Below, piece after piece: positions 16,793-25,046 of a stretch of DNA of 64,000 nucleotides. The notes under the pieces are model-generated. The model was not told the DNA's origin, ran no database searches, and worked only from the letters and a program-made list of their open reading frames with translations. The first letter of the stretch is position 1, and each line of letters begins with the position of its first letter. A program made the translations under genes and the position numbers. Source of the DNA: Streptomyces rugosispiralis (lineage in GTDB: Bacteria; Actinomycetota; Actinomycetes; Streptomycetales; Streptomycetaceae); NCBI RefSeq assembly GCF_024505145.1, contig NZ_JANIAA010000049.1:1-64000 (forward strand). Reading direction: 5' to 3'.

Positions 16793-17731
16793 ATGACGAC
16801 CGTGACGGCGATCAACGCGGACGAGGGCGCGGGCCTTTACGCGCTCGCGCACCTGGACGCGTTGGAGTCCGAGGCGGTGCACATCTTCCGCGAGGTGGCG
16901 GGCGAGTTCGAGCGGCCGGTGATCCTGTTCTCCGGCGGCAAGGACTCCATCGTGATGCTCCACCTCGCGCTCAAGGCGTTCGCCCCGGCGACCGTTCCGT
17001 TCTCGCTGCTCCACGTGGACACCGGGCACAACTTCCCCGAGGTCATCGCCTATCGGGACGCCACCGTCGCCCGGCACGGGCTGCGGCTGCACGTGGCCTC
17101 GGTCCAGGAGTTCATCGACGACGGCCGGCTGCGCGAGCGCCCGGACGGCACCCGCAATCCGCTGCAGACCGTGCCGCTGCTGGACGCCATCGAGAAGAAC
17201 CGCTTCGACGCGGTCTTCGGCGGCGGCCGCCGGGACGAGGAGAAGGCCCGCGCCAAGGAGCGGGTGTTCTCCCTCCGGGACGAGTTCGGCGGCTGGGACC
17301 CGCGACGCCAGCGCCCCGAGCTGTGGCAGCTCTACAACGGCCGCCACTCCCCCGGTGAGCACGTCCGGGTCTTCCCGCTGTCCAACTGGACCGAGCTGGA
17401 CGTATGGCAGTACATCGCCCGGGAGAAGATCGACCTGCCGCAGATCTACTACGCGCATGAGCGCGAGGTCTTCCGGCGCGCCGGCATGTGGCTGGCGCCC
17501 GGTGAGTGGGGCGGCCCGAAGGACGGCGAGACCGTGGAGCGGCGCATGGTGCGCTACCGCACCGTGGGCGACATGTCCTGCACCGGTGCCGTGGAGTCGG
17601 ACGCGGTGGCCATCGAGCAGGTCATCGATGAGATAGCCGCGTCCCGGCTGACCGAGCGGGGTGCGACCCGCGCCGACGACAAGCTGTCGGAGGCCGCGAT
17701 GGAGGACCGCAAGCGCGAGGGGTACTTCTAA
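16793..17731 (+). CDS. cysD: Sulfate adenylyltransferase subunit 2
   Basis: 312 aa, the adenylyl-transferring subunit of ATP sulfurylase (ATP + sulfate to APS). The PP-loop SGGKDSIVMLHL, HVDTGHNFPE, GGRRDEEKARAKER and the C-terminal RKREGYF are family hallmarks. The ATG at 16793 follows GAAAGGGG. The 112-bp gap after cysC, the only sizeable one inside this run of genes, shows no other gene. Confidence 0.95.
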   Translation: MTTVTAINADEGAGLYALAHLDALESEAVHIFREVAGEFERPVILFSGGKDSIVMLHLALKAFAPATVPFSLLHVDTGHNFPEVIAYRDATVARHGLRLHVASVQEFIDDGRLRERPDGTRNPLQTVPLLDAIEKNRFDAVFGGGRRDEEKARAKERVFSLRDEFGGWDPRRQRPELWQLYNGRHSPGEHVRVFPLSNWTELDVWQYIAREKIDLPQIYYAHEREVFRRAGMWLAPGEWGGPKDGETVERRMVRYRTVGDMSCTGAVESDAVAIEQVIDEIAASRLTERGATRADDKLSEAAMEDRKREGYF

Positions 17732-17733
17732 CG

Positions 17734-19113
17734 ATGACGAGCAATCTGACGTCCGAGGAGCAGGCCGCGGCGGCCGCCGTGGAGCGGTCCGCGGCCACCT
17801 CGCAGCTGCGGTTCGCCACCGCGGGCTCGGTGGACGACGGCAAGTCCACCCTGGTCGGGCGGCTGCTGCACGACTCCAAGTCGGTGCTGGCCGATCAGCT
17901 GGAGGCCGTGGAGCACGCCTCGCGCAGCCGTGGCCAGGAGGCGCCGGACCTGGCGCTGCTGACGGACGGGCTGCGGGCGGAGCGCGAGCAGGGCATCACC
18001 ATCGATGTCGCCTACCGCTACTTCGCCACGCCCAAGCGGCGGTTCATCCTCGCCGACACCCCCGGCCATGTGCAGTACACCCGCAACATGGTCACCGGCG
18101 CCTCCACCGCCGAACTCGCGGTCGTCCTGGTGGACGCGCGCAACGGTGTGGTGGAGCAGACCCGGCGGCATGCCGCGGTCGCCGCCCTGCTGCGGGTCCC
18201 GCATGTGGTCCTCGCCGTCAACAAGATGGACCTGGTGGACTACGCGGAGCCGGTCTTCGCGGCCATCGCCGAGGAGTTCACCGCCTACGCGGCCTCGCTT
18301 GGCGTGCCGGAGATCACGGCCATCCCGATCTCGGCGCTGGCCGGGGACAACGTGGTGACGGCGTCGGCGAACATGGACTGGTACGGCGGCCCGACCGTGC
18401 TGGAGCACCTGGAGTCCGTGCCGGTGGGCACCGACCCGTCCCAGGACCCGGCGCGCTTCCCGGTGCAGTACGTGATCCGTCCGCAGACCGCCGAGCACCG
18501 CGACTACCGCGGCTACGCGGGCCAGATCGCCTCCGGTGTGCTGCGGGTCGGCGACGCCGTCACCGTGCTGCCGTCCGGCCGGACCAGCACCATCACCGGG
18601 ATCGACGCGCTGGGCACGATGGTGGACGTGGCGTGGTCCCCGCAGTCGGTGACCCTCACCCTCGCCGACGACCTGGACATCTCGCGCGGGGATCTGCTCG
18701 CGCCGAGCGACCACGCGCCCGAGACCACCAGGGACGTCGAGGCCACCGTCTGCCATCTGCACGACCGTCCGCTGCGCGTGGGCGACCGGGTGCTGCTCAA
18801 GCACACCACCCGCACGGTGAAGGCGATCATCAAGGACATCCCGTCCCGGCTGACGCTGGCCGATCTGTCGCACCACCCGGCGCCGGGCGAGCTGGCCGCC
18901 AATGACATCGGCCGGGTCGTGCTGCGTACCTCCGAGCCGCTGGCGCTGGACGCGTACGACGCCTCGCGCCGCACCGGCTCCTTCCTGCTGATCGACCCGG
19001 CCGACGGCACCACGCTCACCGCCGGGATGGCGGGCGACTCCTTCGCGGCACCGGCGGACGGCGCCGAGGCCGCGCGGGACGACGAGGGATGGGCGTCTGA
19101 CCATGGCCGGTGA
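17734..19113 (+). CDS. cysN: Sulfate adenylyltransferase subunit 1 (GTPase)
   Basis: 459 aa EF-Tu-like GTPase that drives CysD. G1 GSVDDGKST, G3 DTPGHVQYTRNM and G4 NKMD are present, followed by two beta-barrel domains. It starts two bases after cysD stops. No APS kinase domain is fused, consistent with the separate cysC. Confidence 0.95.
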   Translation: MTSNLTSEEQAAAAAVERSAATSQLRFATAGSVDDGKSTLVGRLLHDSKSVLADQLEAVEHASRSRGQEAPDLALLTDGLRAEREQGITIDVAYRYFATPKRRFILADTPGHVQYTRNMVTGASTAELAVVLVDARNGVVEQTRRHAAVAALLRVPHVVLAVNKMDLVDYAEPVFAAIAEEFTAYAASLGVPEITAIPISALAGDNVVTASANMDWYGGPTVLEHLESVPVGTDPSQDPARFPVQYVIRPQTAEHRDYRGYAGQIASGVLRVGDAVTVLPSGRTSTITGIDALGTMVDVAWSPQSVTLTLADDLDISRGDLLAPSDHAPETTRDVEATVCHLHDRPLRVGDRVLLKHTTRTVKAIIKDIPSRLTLADLSHHPAPGELAANDIGRVVLRTSEPLALDAYDASRRTGSFLLIDPADGTTLTAGMAGDSFAAPADGAEAARDDEGWASDHGR

Positions 19114-19191
19114 GGTGTTCTCGACATTCGCCAAGGAGGGCGGCCGCGTGGGCAGCGGGGCGCTCGGCAGCGGGCAGGGCGGGGTCGGACG

Positions 19192-19272
19192 ATGTGCGGG
19201 CTGATCCCGCAGTCCGCTCGCGTCCACCAGCACCGCCGCCGAAAGCCGTCTGAACTGCCGGGCGTCCTCTGA
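19192..19272 (+). CDS. Possible 26-codon ORF between cysN and the transporter
   Basis: In the 191-bp gap between cysN and the lipoprotein gene there is an ORF starting MCGLIPQS with one cysteine and a basic middle (HRRRK). There is no strong ribosome binding site. It could be a second cysteine-sensing leader for the importer, or chance. Confidence 0.25.
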   Translation: MCGLIPQSARVHQHRRRKPSELPGVL

Positions 19273-19304
19273 CGCCGCCCCGGCCCGTCGAGAGGAACAC
19301 CCCC

Positions 19305-20462
19305 ATGTCGTCTGCCGTCCGCCTCATAGCCCCGCGACCAGCCACGCACCCCGGCCGCCGCACCCGGATCCTGGCGGCCGCGGCCGTCCTCCCCCTGCTG
19401 ATGGGCGCGCTGGGCGCCTGCGGCTACGGCTCGGAGAAGAAGAACGACGACACCGGATCCTCAGCGGTCCCCGCGGCCGGTGGTGAGAAGGTCGACGGTC
19501 TGGACAAGGTGAAGGTCGGCTACTTCGCCAACCTCACCCACGCCACCGCCCTGGTGGGGCTGCGCAAGGGCGGCCCGATCCAGCAGGAGCTCAAGGGCAC
19601 GAAGGTCGCGCCGTACGTCTTCAACGCCGGTCCTTCGGAGATCGAGGCGCTCAACGCGGGCTCCATCGACATGGGCTGGATCGGCCCGTCGCCGTCCATC
19701 AACGGCTATGTGAAGTCCCATGGCTCCAACCTCAAGATCATCTCTGGTTCGGTCTCGGGCGGTGTCAAGCTCGTGGTCAACCCCAAGAAGATCAAGACAC
19801 TGAACGACGTCAAGGGCAGGAAGATCGCCACCCCGCAGCTGGGCAACACCCAGGACGTGGCGTTCCTCAACTGGATCAAGAGCAAGGGCTGGAAGGTCGA
19901 CGCCCAGAGCGGCAAGGGCGATGTGTCCGTGGTCCGCAGCGACAACAAGGTGACGCCCGACGCGTACAAGTCCGGCGCCATCGACGGCGCGTGGGTGCCC
20001 GAGCCGACCGCGTCCAAGCTGGTCGCCGACGGCGGCAAGGTACTGCTGGACGAGTCCTCGCTGTGGCCGGACAAGAAGTTCGTGATCACCAACCTGATCG
20101 TGAAGCAGTCGTTCCTCAAGGAGCACCCGAAGGTCGTCGAGGCCGTGCTGCGCGGCTCGGTGAAGACCAACGCATTCATCAAGGCCAACCCCGAGCAGGC
20201 GAAGAACGCGGCCAACGCGGCGCTCAAGGAAGAGACCGGCAAGCCGCTGCCCGCCGACGTGATCGACCCGGCGTGGAAGTCCATCCAGGTCACCGACGAC
20301 CCCCTGGCCTCGACGCTGAACACCGAGGCCGACCACGCGGTCCAGGCGGGGCTTCTGGAGAAGCCCGATCTCAAGGGGATCTACGACCTGGCCCCGCTGA
20401 ACAAGGTCCTGAAGGCCGAGGGCAAGCCGACGGTCTCCGCCGCGGGCCTCGGCAACCAGTAG
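19305..20462 (+). CDS. Substrate-binding lipoprotein of an SsuA/TauA-type ABC importer
   Basis: 385 aa. The lipobox is LGAC after a hydrophobic signal segment (AAVLPLLMGALGAC). The mature part is an NMT1/SsuA-like two-lobe binding protein (KVGYFANLTHATALVGL; IGPSPSINGY). The likely ligand is an aliphatic sulfonate, sulfate or related sulfur anion, judged from its place between cysN and the SsuB/SsuC-like genes. GAGAGGA precedes the ATG. Confidence 0.88.
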   Translation: MSSAVRLIAPRPATHPGRRTRILAAAAVLPLLMGALGACGYGSEKKNDDTGSSAVPAAGGEKVDGLDKVKVGYFANLTHATALVGLRKGGPIQQELKGTKVAPYVFNAGPSEIEALNAGSIDMGWIGPSPSINGYVKSHGSNLKIISGSVSGGVKLVVNPKKIKTLNDVKGRKIATPQLGNTQDVAFLNWIKSKGWKVDAQSGKGDVSVVRSDNKVTPDAYKSGAIDGAWVPEPTASKLVADGGKVLLDESSLWPDKKFVITNLIVKQSFLKEHPKVVEAVLRGSVKTNAFIKANPEQAKNAANAALKEETGKPLPADVIDPAWKSIQVTDDPLASTLNTEADHAVQAGLLEKPDLKGIYDLAPLNKVLKAEGKPTVSAAGLGNQ

Positions 20463-20534
20463 CCGCCCGTCCGTCCCGTACGCACGCACCGTACTCATGT
20501 ACACGCATGTACGCATCCATCAGGAGGTGACCGG

Positions 20535-21350
20535 ATGTCCCCGGCACTGACCACCGAGAAGGACGACCGGGCGAGCACCGCGGCGGCGGGCTCCGCCGGC
20601 GCCGCCGGGTCCGTCTCGATCGCCCACGTCCACAAGGCCTTCGGCCGTCCCGGGGCGGCCCAGCCCGTGCTCGAGGACATCAACCTCCAGGTGCGGCCCG
20701 GCGAGTTCGTCTGCATCCTGGGGGCTTCCGGCTGCGGCAAGTCCACGCTGCTCAATCTGATCGCCGACCTGGACAAGCCGACCTCGGGTGCCATCGAGGT
20801 CCCCGGCGGGCGACCGGCCCTGATGTTCCAGGAGCACGCCCTGTTCCCGTGGCTGACCGCGGGGAAGAACATCGAGCTGGCGCTGCGGCTGCGCGGTGTG
20901 CCGCGCGCCGACCGCAGGCCGCGGGCCGAGCGGCTGCTGGAGCTGGTGCGGCTCGGCGGCGCCTACGGCAAGCGGGTGCACGAGCTCTCCGGCGGCATGC
21001 GGCAGCGCGTGGCGCTGGCCCGCGCGCTGGCGCAGGACTCCAGCGTGCTGCTGATGGACGAGCCGTTCGCCGCGCTCGACGCCATCACCCGCGATGTGCT
21101 GCACGAGGAGCTGACCCGGATCTGGAGCGAGACCGGCGTCTCGGTGCTGTTCGTGACCCACAACGTCCGCGAGGCCGTCCGGCTGGCCGAGCGTGTGGTG
21201 CTGCTGTCCTCCCGGCCGGGGCGGGTCGTCCGCGACTGGTCGGTGGACATTCCACAGCCGCGCCGCATCGAGGACGCGGCCGTCGCCGACCTGTCCGTTG
21301 AGATCACCGAAGAACTGCGTGGGGAGATCCGCCGCCATGGCCAGCAGTAA
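20535..21350 (+). CDS. ABC importer ATPase, SsuB/TauB type
   Basis: 271 aa. Walker A GASGCGKST, Q-loop MFQEHALFPW, signature LSGGMRQRVALARAL, Walker B LLMDEPFAALD and the switch His in VTHNVREA are all intact. AGGAGGTG sits nine bases before the ATG. It powers uptake with the lipoprotein and permease flanking it. Confidence 0.92.
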   Translation: MSPALTTEKDDRASTAAAGSAGAAGSVSIAHVHKAFGRPGAAQPVLEDINLQVRPGEFVCILGASGCGKSTLLNLIADLDKPTSGAIEVPGGRPALMFQEHALFPWLTAGKNIELALRLRGVPRADRRPRAERLLELVRLGGAYGKRVHELSGGMRQRVALARALAQDSSVLLMDEPFAALDAITRDVLHEELTRIWSETGVSVLFVTHNVREAVRLAERVVLLSSRPGRVVRDWSVDIPQPRRIEDAAVADLSVEITEELRGEIRRHGQQ

Positions 21351-22302
21351 GACCACCCGCGGCGCCGCGGTCGAGGAAGCCGACGGCGGGAAGCGACCCA
21401 CCGAGAAGTCCACGGCGAAGTCCGCGGGCAAGGCGGGTCCGGGGCAGGACCTGGCGGGCCTGGAGGCCGGTCTTGACGCCCTGGACGCGGTGCAGACCAA
21501 GCGGGTCTCAGCGGCCGAGGTGCTGGTCCAGAAGGTGCTGCCGCCCATCGTGGCCGTCGCCTTCGTGCTGGCCCTGTGGAAGGTGCTCGTCGTCGCGAAG
21601 GTCACCCCGGACTACAAGCTGCCCGACCCGGGGCTGGTCTGGGACTCGCTGCGCCAGCTGTGGCTCCAGGGCGAGCTGCTCGACATCATCTGGACGAGCG
21701 TCTCGCGCGGTCTGTTCGGCTTCCTCATCGCGCTGGCGATCGCGACCCCGCTGGGTCTGGTCGTCGCCCGGGTGAAGTTCATCCGCGCCGGGCTCGGCCC
21801 GATCCTGTCCGGGCTGCAGTCGCTGCCGTCGGTCGCCTGGGTGCCGCCCGCGGTGATCTGGCTGGGCCTGAACGACCAGATGATGTACACCGTCATCCTG
21901 CTGGGCGCGGTCCCCTCCATCGCCAACGGGCTGGTGGCCGGCATCGACCAGGTGCCCCCGCTGTTCCTGCGCGCCGGACGCACCCTCGGCGCCCGCGGCC
22001 TGGTCAGCGCCCGGCACATCCTGCTGCCCGCCGCGCTGCCGGGTTATGTGGCCGGGCTCAAGCAGGGCTGGGCGTTCTCCTGGCGCTCGCTGATGGCCGC
22101 CGAGATCATCGCCAAGTCCCCCGACCTGGGCCTGGGTCTTGGCCAGTACCTGGAGAACCAGCGCAACAACTCCGATATGGCGGGGGTGCTCCTCGGCATC
22201 CTCCTGATCCTCGTCGTCGGCATCGCCATCGAGCTGCTGATCTTCGCCCCGATCGAGCGCCGGGTGCTGCGGAGCCGCGGCCTGCTGGCGAGCGCACGCT
22301 GA
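21337..22302 (+). CDS. ABC importer permease, SsuC/TauC type
   Basis: 321 aa with a charged Lys/Ala-rich N-terminal extension of about 70 residues, then about six membrane segments and the EAA-like loop (LGARGLVSARHILLPAALPG). The ATG at 21337 lies inside the end of the ATPase gene (14-base overlap) after GGGGAG. The family N-terminus is usually shorter, so the extension is a local oddity. Confidence 0.9.
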   Translation: MASSKTTRGAAVEEADGGKRPTEKSTAKSAGKAGPGQDLAGLEAGLDALDAVQTKRVSAAEVLVQKVLPPIVAVAFVLALWKVLVVAKVTPDYKLPDPGLVWDSLRQLWLQGELLDIIWTSVSRGLFGFLIALAIATPLGLVVARVKFIRAGLGPILSGLQSLPSVAWVPPAVIWLGLNDQMMYTVILLGAVPSIANGLVAGIDQVPPLFLRAGRTLGARGLVSARHILLPAALPGYVAGLKQGWAFSWRSLMAAEIIAKSPDLGLGLGQYLENQRNNSDMAGVLLGILLILVVGIAIELLIFAPIERRVLRSRGLLASAR

Positions 22303-22371
22303 TCCGACCGGGGATATGACACAGGCTCTGAACCAAACCCACCGAACGGAAGGCCACGGAAAGCCACCACC

Positions 22372-23124
22372 ATGTCTGCCCCGACCCTGCTGATCATCGC
22401 CCACGGCAGCCGCGACCCCCGCCATGCGGCGACCGTCGACGCGCTGCGTGCGCGGGTGCGGTCGCTGCGGCCGGGGCTGCGGGTGGAGGCGGCGTTCCTG
22501 GAGTTCAACGCGGTGCGCGTACCGCGGGTGCTGGCCCGGCTCGCCGCGGAGGACGCCACCGAGGTGATCGCCCTCCCGCTGCTGCTGACCCGCGCCTTCC
22601 ACGCGAAGACCGACATCCCGGCGGTGCTGCGCGAGGCCACGGCCCGTCACCCCCGCCTCTCCGTCCGCCAGGCCGAGGTCCTGGGCCCGTCCCCGCTGCT
22701 CGTGGACGCCCTGGAACGCCGCCTGTACGAGGCGGGGCTGCGCCCCGCCGACCGCTCCTCGACCGGGGTCGTCCTGGCCTCGGCGGGGTCCACCGACCCG
22801 GAGGCGATCGCGGTGATCGCTGAAATCGCGCGGGAGTGGCGGCATACCGGATGGTGCGCCGTGCGACCCGCGTTCGCCTCCGCCTCTCTTCCCCGCACCG
22901 AGGACGCCGTCCGCGCCCTGCGCGCGGACGGCGTCCCCCGGGTGGCCGTGGCCCCCTACGTCATCGCCCCCGGCCGCCTCCCCGACCGCATCGCCCACGG
23001 CGCCGAGGCCGCGGGCGCCGACCTCCTGGCCTCCGTCCTGGGCCCCGCCCCGGAACTGGCCCGCCTCCTGCTGACCCGCTACGACGAGGCCCGCACGGCA
23101 CCCCCGGCCCTGCTGACGGCCTGA
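22372..23124 (+). CDS. Sirohydrochlorin chelatase / CbiX-like
   Basis: 250 aa with two tandem CbiX halves. The metal-site start IAHGSRDPRH is typical, and the second half has APYVIAPGRLPDR. It would insert Fe2+ into sirohydrochlorin for the siroheme of the sulfite reductase at the head of this operon, or Co2+ in cobalamin synthesis; context favours siroheme. A short hairpin (CTGAA/TTCAG) follows the stop. Confidence 0.85.
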   Translation: MSAPTLLIIAHGSRDPRHAATVDALRARVRSLRPGLRVEAAFLEFNAVRVPRVLARLAAEDATEVIALPLLLTRAFHAKTDIPAVLREATARHPRLSVRQAEVLGPSPLLVDALERRLYEAGLRPADRSSTGVVLASAGSTDPEAIAVIAEIAREWRHTGWCAVRPAFASASLPRTEDAVRALRADGVPRVAVAPYVIAPGRLPDRIAHGAEAAGADLLASVLGPAPELARLLLTRYDEARTAPPALLTA

Positions 23125-23149
23125 CTGAACTTTTCAGCACAGGGCGGCG

Positions 23150-23884
23150 TCACAATTGGGTGCCGCCACCGTCCACCGGGAGTTCGGCGCCGGTGGTGTA
23201 GGTCGCGTCGAAGGCCAAGAAAATGGCGGCACGCGCGACCTCCTCCGGATTTCCTATACGCTGCATCGGAATCTGGGCGGCTATACCCGCGGCCATTTCA
23301 TCCGCCACCTCGGCGGGCAGGTTCTTGTGCAGAATTCTGGTGCCGATCGGCCCTGGGCTCACCGCGTTGACACGTACGCCGCGCGGCAGCAGTTCGCGAG
23401 CCCAGGTTCGCGCCATCGACCGGAGGGCCGCCTTGCTCGCCGCGTAGACACCGTGGTCCGAGTACCCCACCACGTTCAGGACCGAGGTGGTCAGCACCAC
23501 GCCACTGCCCTCGGCGAGCAGCGGAAGCAGCCGCCGCAAGGTGAAGTAGGGCCCCTTGGTGTTGGCCGCGAAGATGACGTCGTACATCTGCTCCGTCGTC
23601 GCCTCGAGCGACGCCGAGTCGGTGATGCCCGCGTTCAGGAACACCGCGTCCAGTTGGCCGAACGCCTCCTCGACCTTCCCCGCCAGGGAATCGATGTCGG
23701 CTTTTGAGGTGGCGTCGCTGCGAATCGCGACCAGCCCCTCTTCGCCCGCCGCTTCGAGCTCGGCTTCCTTGCGTCCCGTGACCATTACCTGAGCACCCTC
23801 GGCCGCCAGCAGACGGGCGATCGACAGGCCGATTCCGCTGCTGCCACCGGTGATGAGGGCGCGCTTTCCGCTGTACTTTTCCAT
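23150..23884 (-). CDS. Short-chain dehydrogenase/reductase
   Basis: 244 aa classical SDR. The cofactor motif TGGSSGIG, NAGIT, the catalytic serine (TTSVLNVVG) and YAASK are present. The ATG at 23884 (MEKYSGKRALITGG) fits the family start. Arg/Lys around the cofactor strand suggests NADP(H). It is divergent from a LysR regulator and is its likely target; substrate unknown. Confidence 0.9.
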   Translation of the reverse strand: MEKYSGKRALITGGSSGIGLSIARLLAAEGAQVMVTGRKEAELEAAGEEGLVAIRSDATSKADIDSLAGKVEEAFGQLDAVFLNAGITDSASLEATTEQMYDVIFAANTKGPYFTLRRLLPLLAEGSGVVLTTSVLNVVGYSDHGVYAASKAALRSMARTWARELLPRGVRVNAVSPGPIGTRILHKNLPAEVADEMAAGIAAQIPMQRIGNPEEVARAAIFLAFDATYTTGAELPVDGGGTQL

Positions 23885-23941
23885 GCCCCGATTCAAATCC
23901 CGGACCGGCGACGGCGTCCAAGACCTGATCCGCAACCCGTC

Positions 23942-23956
23942 ATGCGCACATTGCAT
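23942..23956. promoter_or_regulatory. Candidate LysR-type operator (T-N11-A)
   Basis: ATGC-N7-GCAT inverted repeat that fits the LysR T-N11-A rule, in the 89-bp spacer between the divergent SDR and LysR genes. A TACGCT hexamer at 23962 lies just before the LysR GTG. Confidence 0.5.
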
Positions 23957-23973
23957 ATTGGTACGCTCGAGGC

Positions 23974-24879
23974 GTGCGCGTTCCCGGATCGGATCTCGAC
24001 CTGCGGCTTGTCGGCTACTTCACGGTCGTCGCGGAGCACGCCAACTTCAGCCGCGCCGCCGCGGTGCTGCACGTCGCGCAGCCGTCCCTGAGCCGCCAGA
24101 TCCAGCGCCTCGAGGAACATCTGGGCGTGCGCCTCTTCGACCGCACCCCACAGGGCAGCCGGCTCACGGAAGCCGGTCGCGCCTTCCTGCCGCAGGCCCA
24201 GGCGCTGCTCCAAGCAGCCCATCAAGCCGAGCTCACCGCCCGCGAAGGCGCCACCCCGCGCGAATTCACCATCGGGTACGTCGAGGACCTGGTCATCACG
24301 CACGCCGTACGCCGGCTGCGGCACCGACACCCCACGGCCCGCATCCGCACCCGCCACCTGGAGTGGAACGACGCCCACGCCCTCACCGACCGCCGCGTGG
24401 ACGCCCTGGTCGCCCGCGCCCCGCTGCCCTTCCCCGCCGACCGCTTGCGCCTCACCGAGCTGTGGACCGAGCCACGGGTCCTGGTCGTCTCCACGGACCA
24501 CCGCCTGGCCGGAAAGGAGTCGGTGACCGTCGACGACCTCAGCGAAGAAGTTTTGCCGCAATGCCCGAGCGCGGTCCCGCAATGGAGCGATTTCGCCCGC
24601 CTGGAGCCGCGCCCGGACGGCGTTCCGGCGCGCAGCGCGCCGATCGACTACGAATCGTTCGAGGACAAGCTCGACCTTGTGGCCGAGGAGCGGACGGTAT
24701 TGATCCTGGCCGCCGGCGACCGACGCCCCCAACTCCGCCCCGGCCTGACCACCGTGCCCATCGAGGGCATCGACCCGGTCCGCGTCGTCCTGGCAACCCG
24801 CCCGGCCGAGACCAACCCTCTGATCAACGATTTCCTGAACGCCTGGTCATCCGACGCACCCGCTCCTCGGGGTCGCTGA
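23974..24879 (+). CDS. LysR-family transcriptional regulator
   Basis: 301 aa with an N-terminal winged HTH (FSRAAAVLHVAQPSLSRQIQRLEEHL) and a C-terminal effector-binding domain. The GTG at 23974 has a TACGCT -10-like box about six bases upstream, so the transcript may be almost leaderless. It probably controls the divergent SDR gene and itself through the T-N11-A site between them. Confidence 0.9.
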   Translation: MRVPGSDLDLRLVGYFTVVAEHANFSRAAAVLHVAQPSLSRQIQRLEEHLGVRLFDRTPQGSRLTEAGRAFLPQAQALLQAAHQAELTAREGATPREFTIGYVEDLVITHAVRRLRHRHPTARIRTRHLEWNDAHALTDRRVDALVARAPLPFPADRLRLTELWTEPRVLVVSTDHRLAGKESVTVDDLSEEVLPQCPSAVPQWSDFARLEPRPDGVPARSAPIDYESFEDKLDLVAEERTVLILAAGDRRPQLRPGLTTVPIEGIDPVRVVLATRPAETNPLINDFLNAWSSDAPAPRGR

Positions 24880-25046
24880 GCAGGGCGCTCCGGGAACCGC
24901 GACCGCGGAGCCGGCCGGGAAAAGCCGGCGGTAGGCACGAGGGGCGGTGCGGTCCTCGTGCCTTCTCCCGCCCGTTCACCGTACGTTCCGCAGACCGCCC
25001 TCCGCGTGTGCCGTCCCGGTCCCCGGTCGGCGCTGGACTGCCGGTC

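Noticed and set aside
23885..23910. tRNA T-arm-like string (GATTCAAATCCCGG)
   Set aside because: No matching stems or acceptor/anticodon arms on either side.
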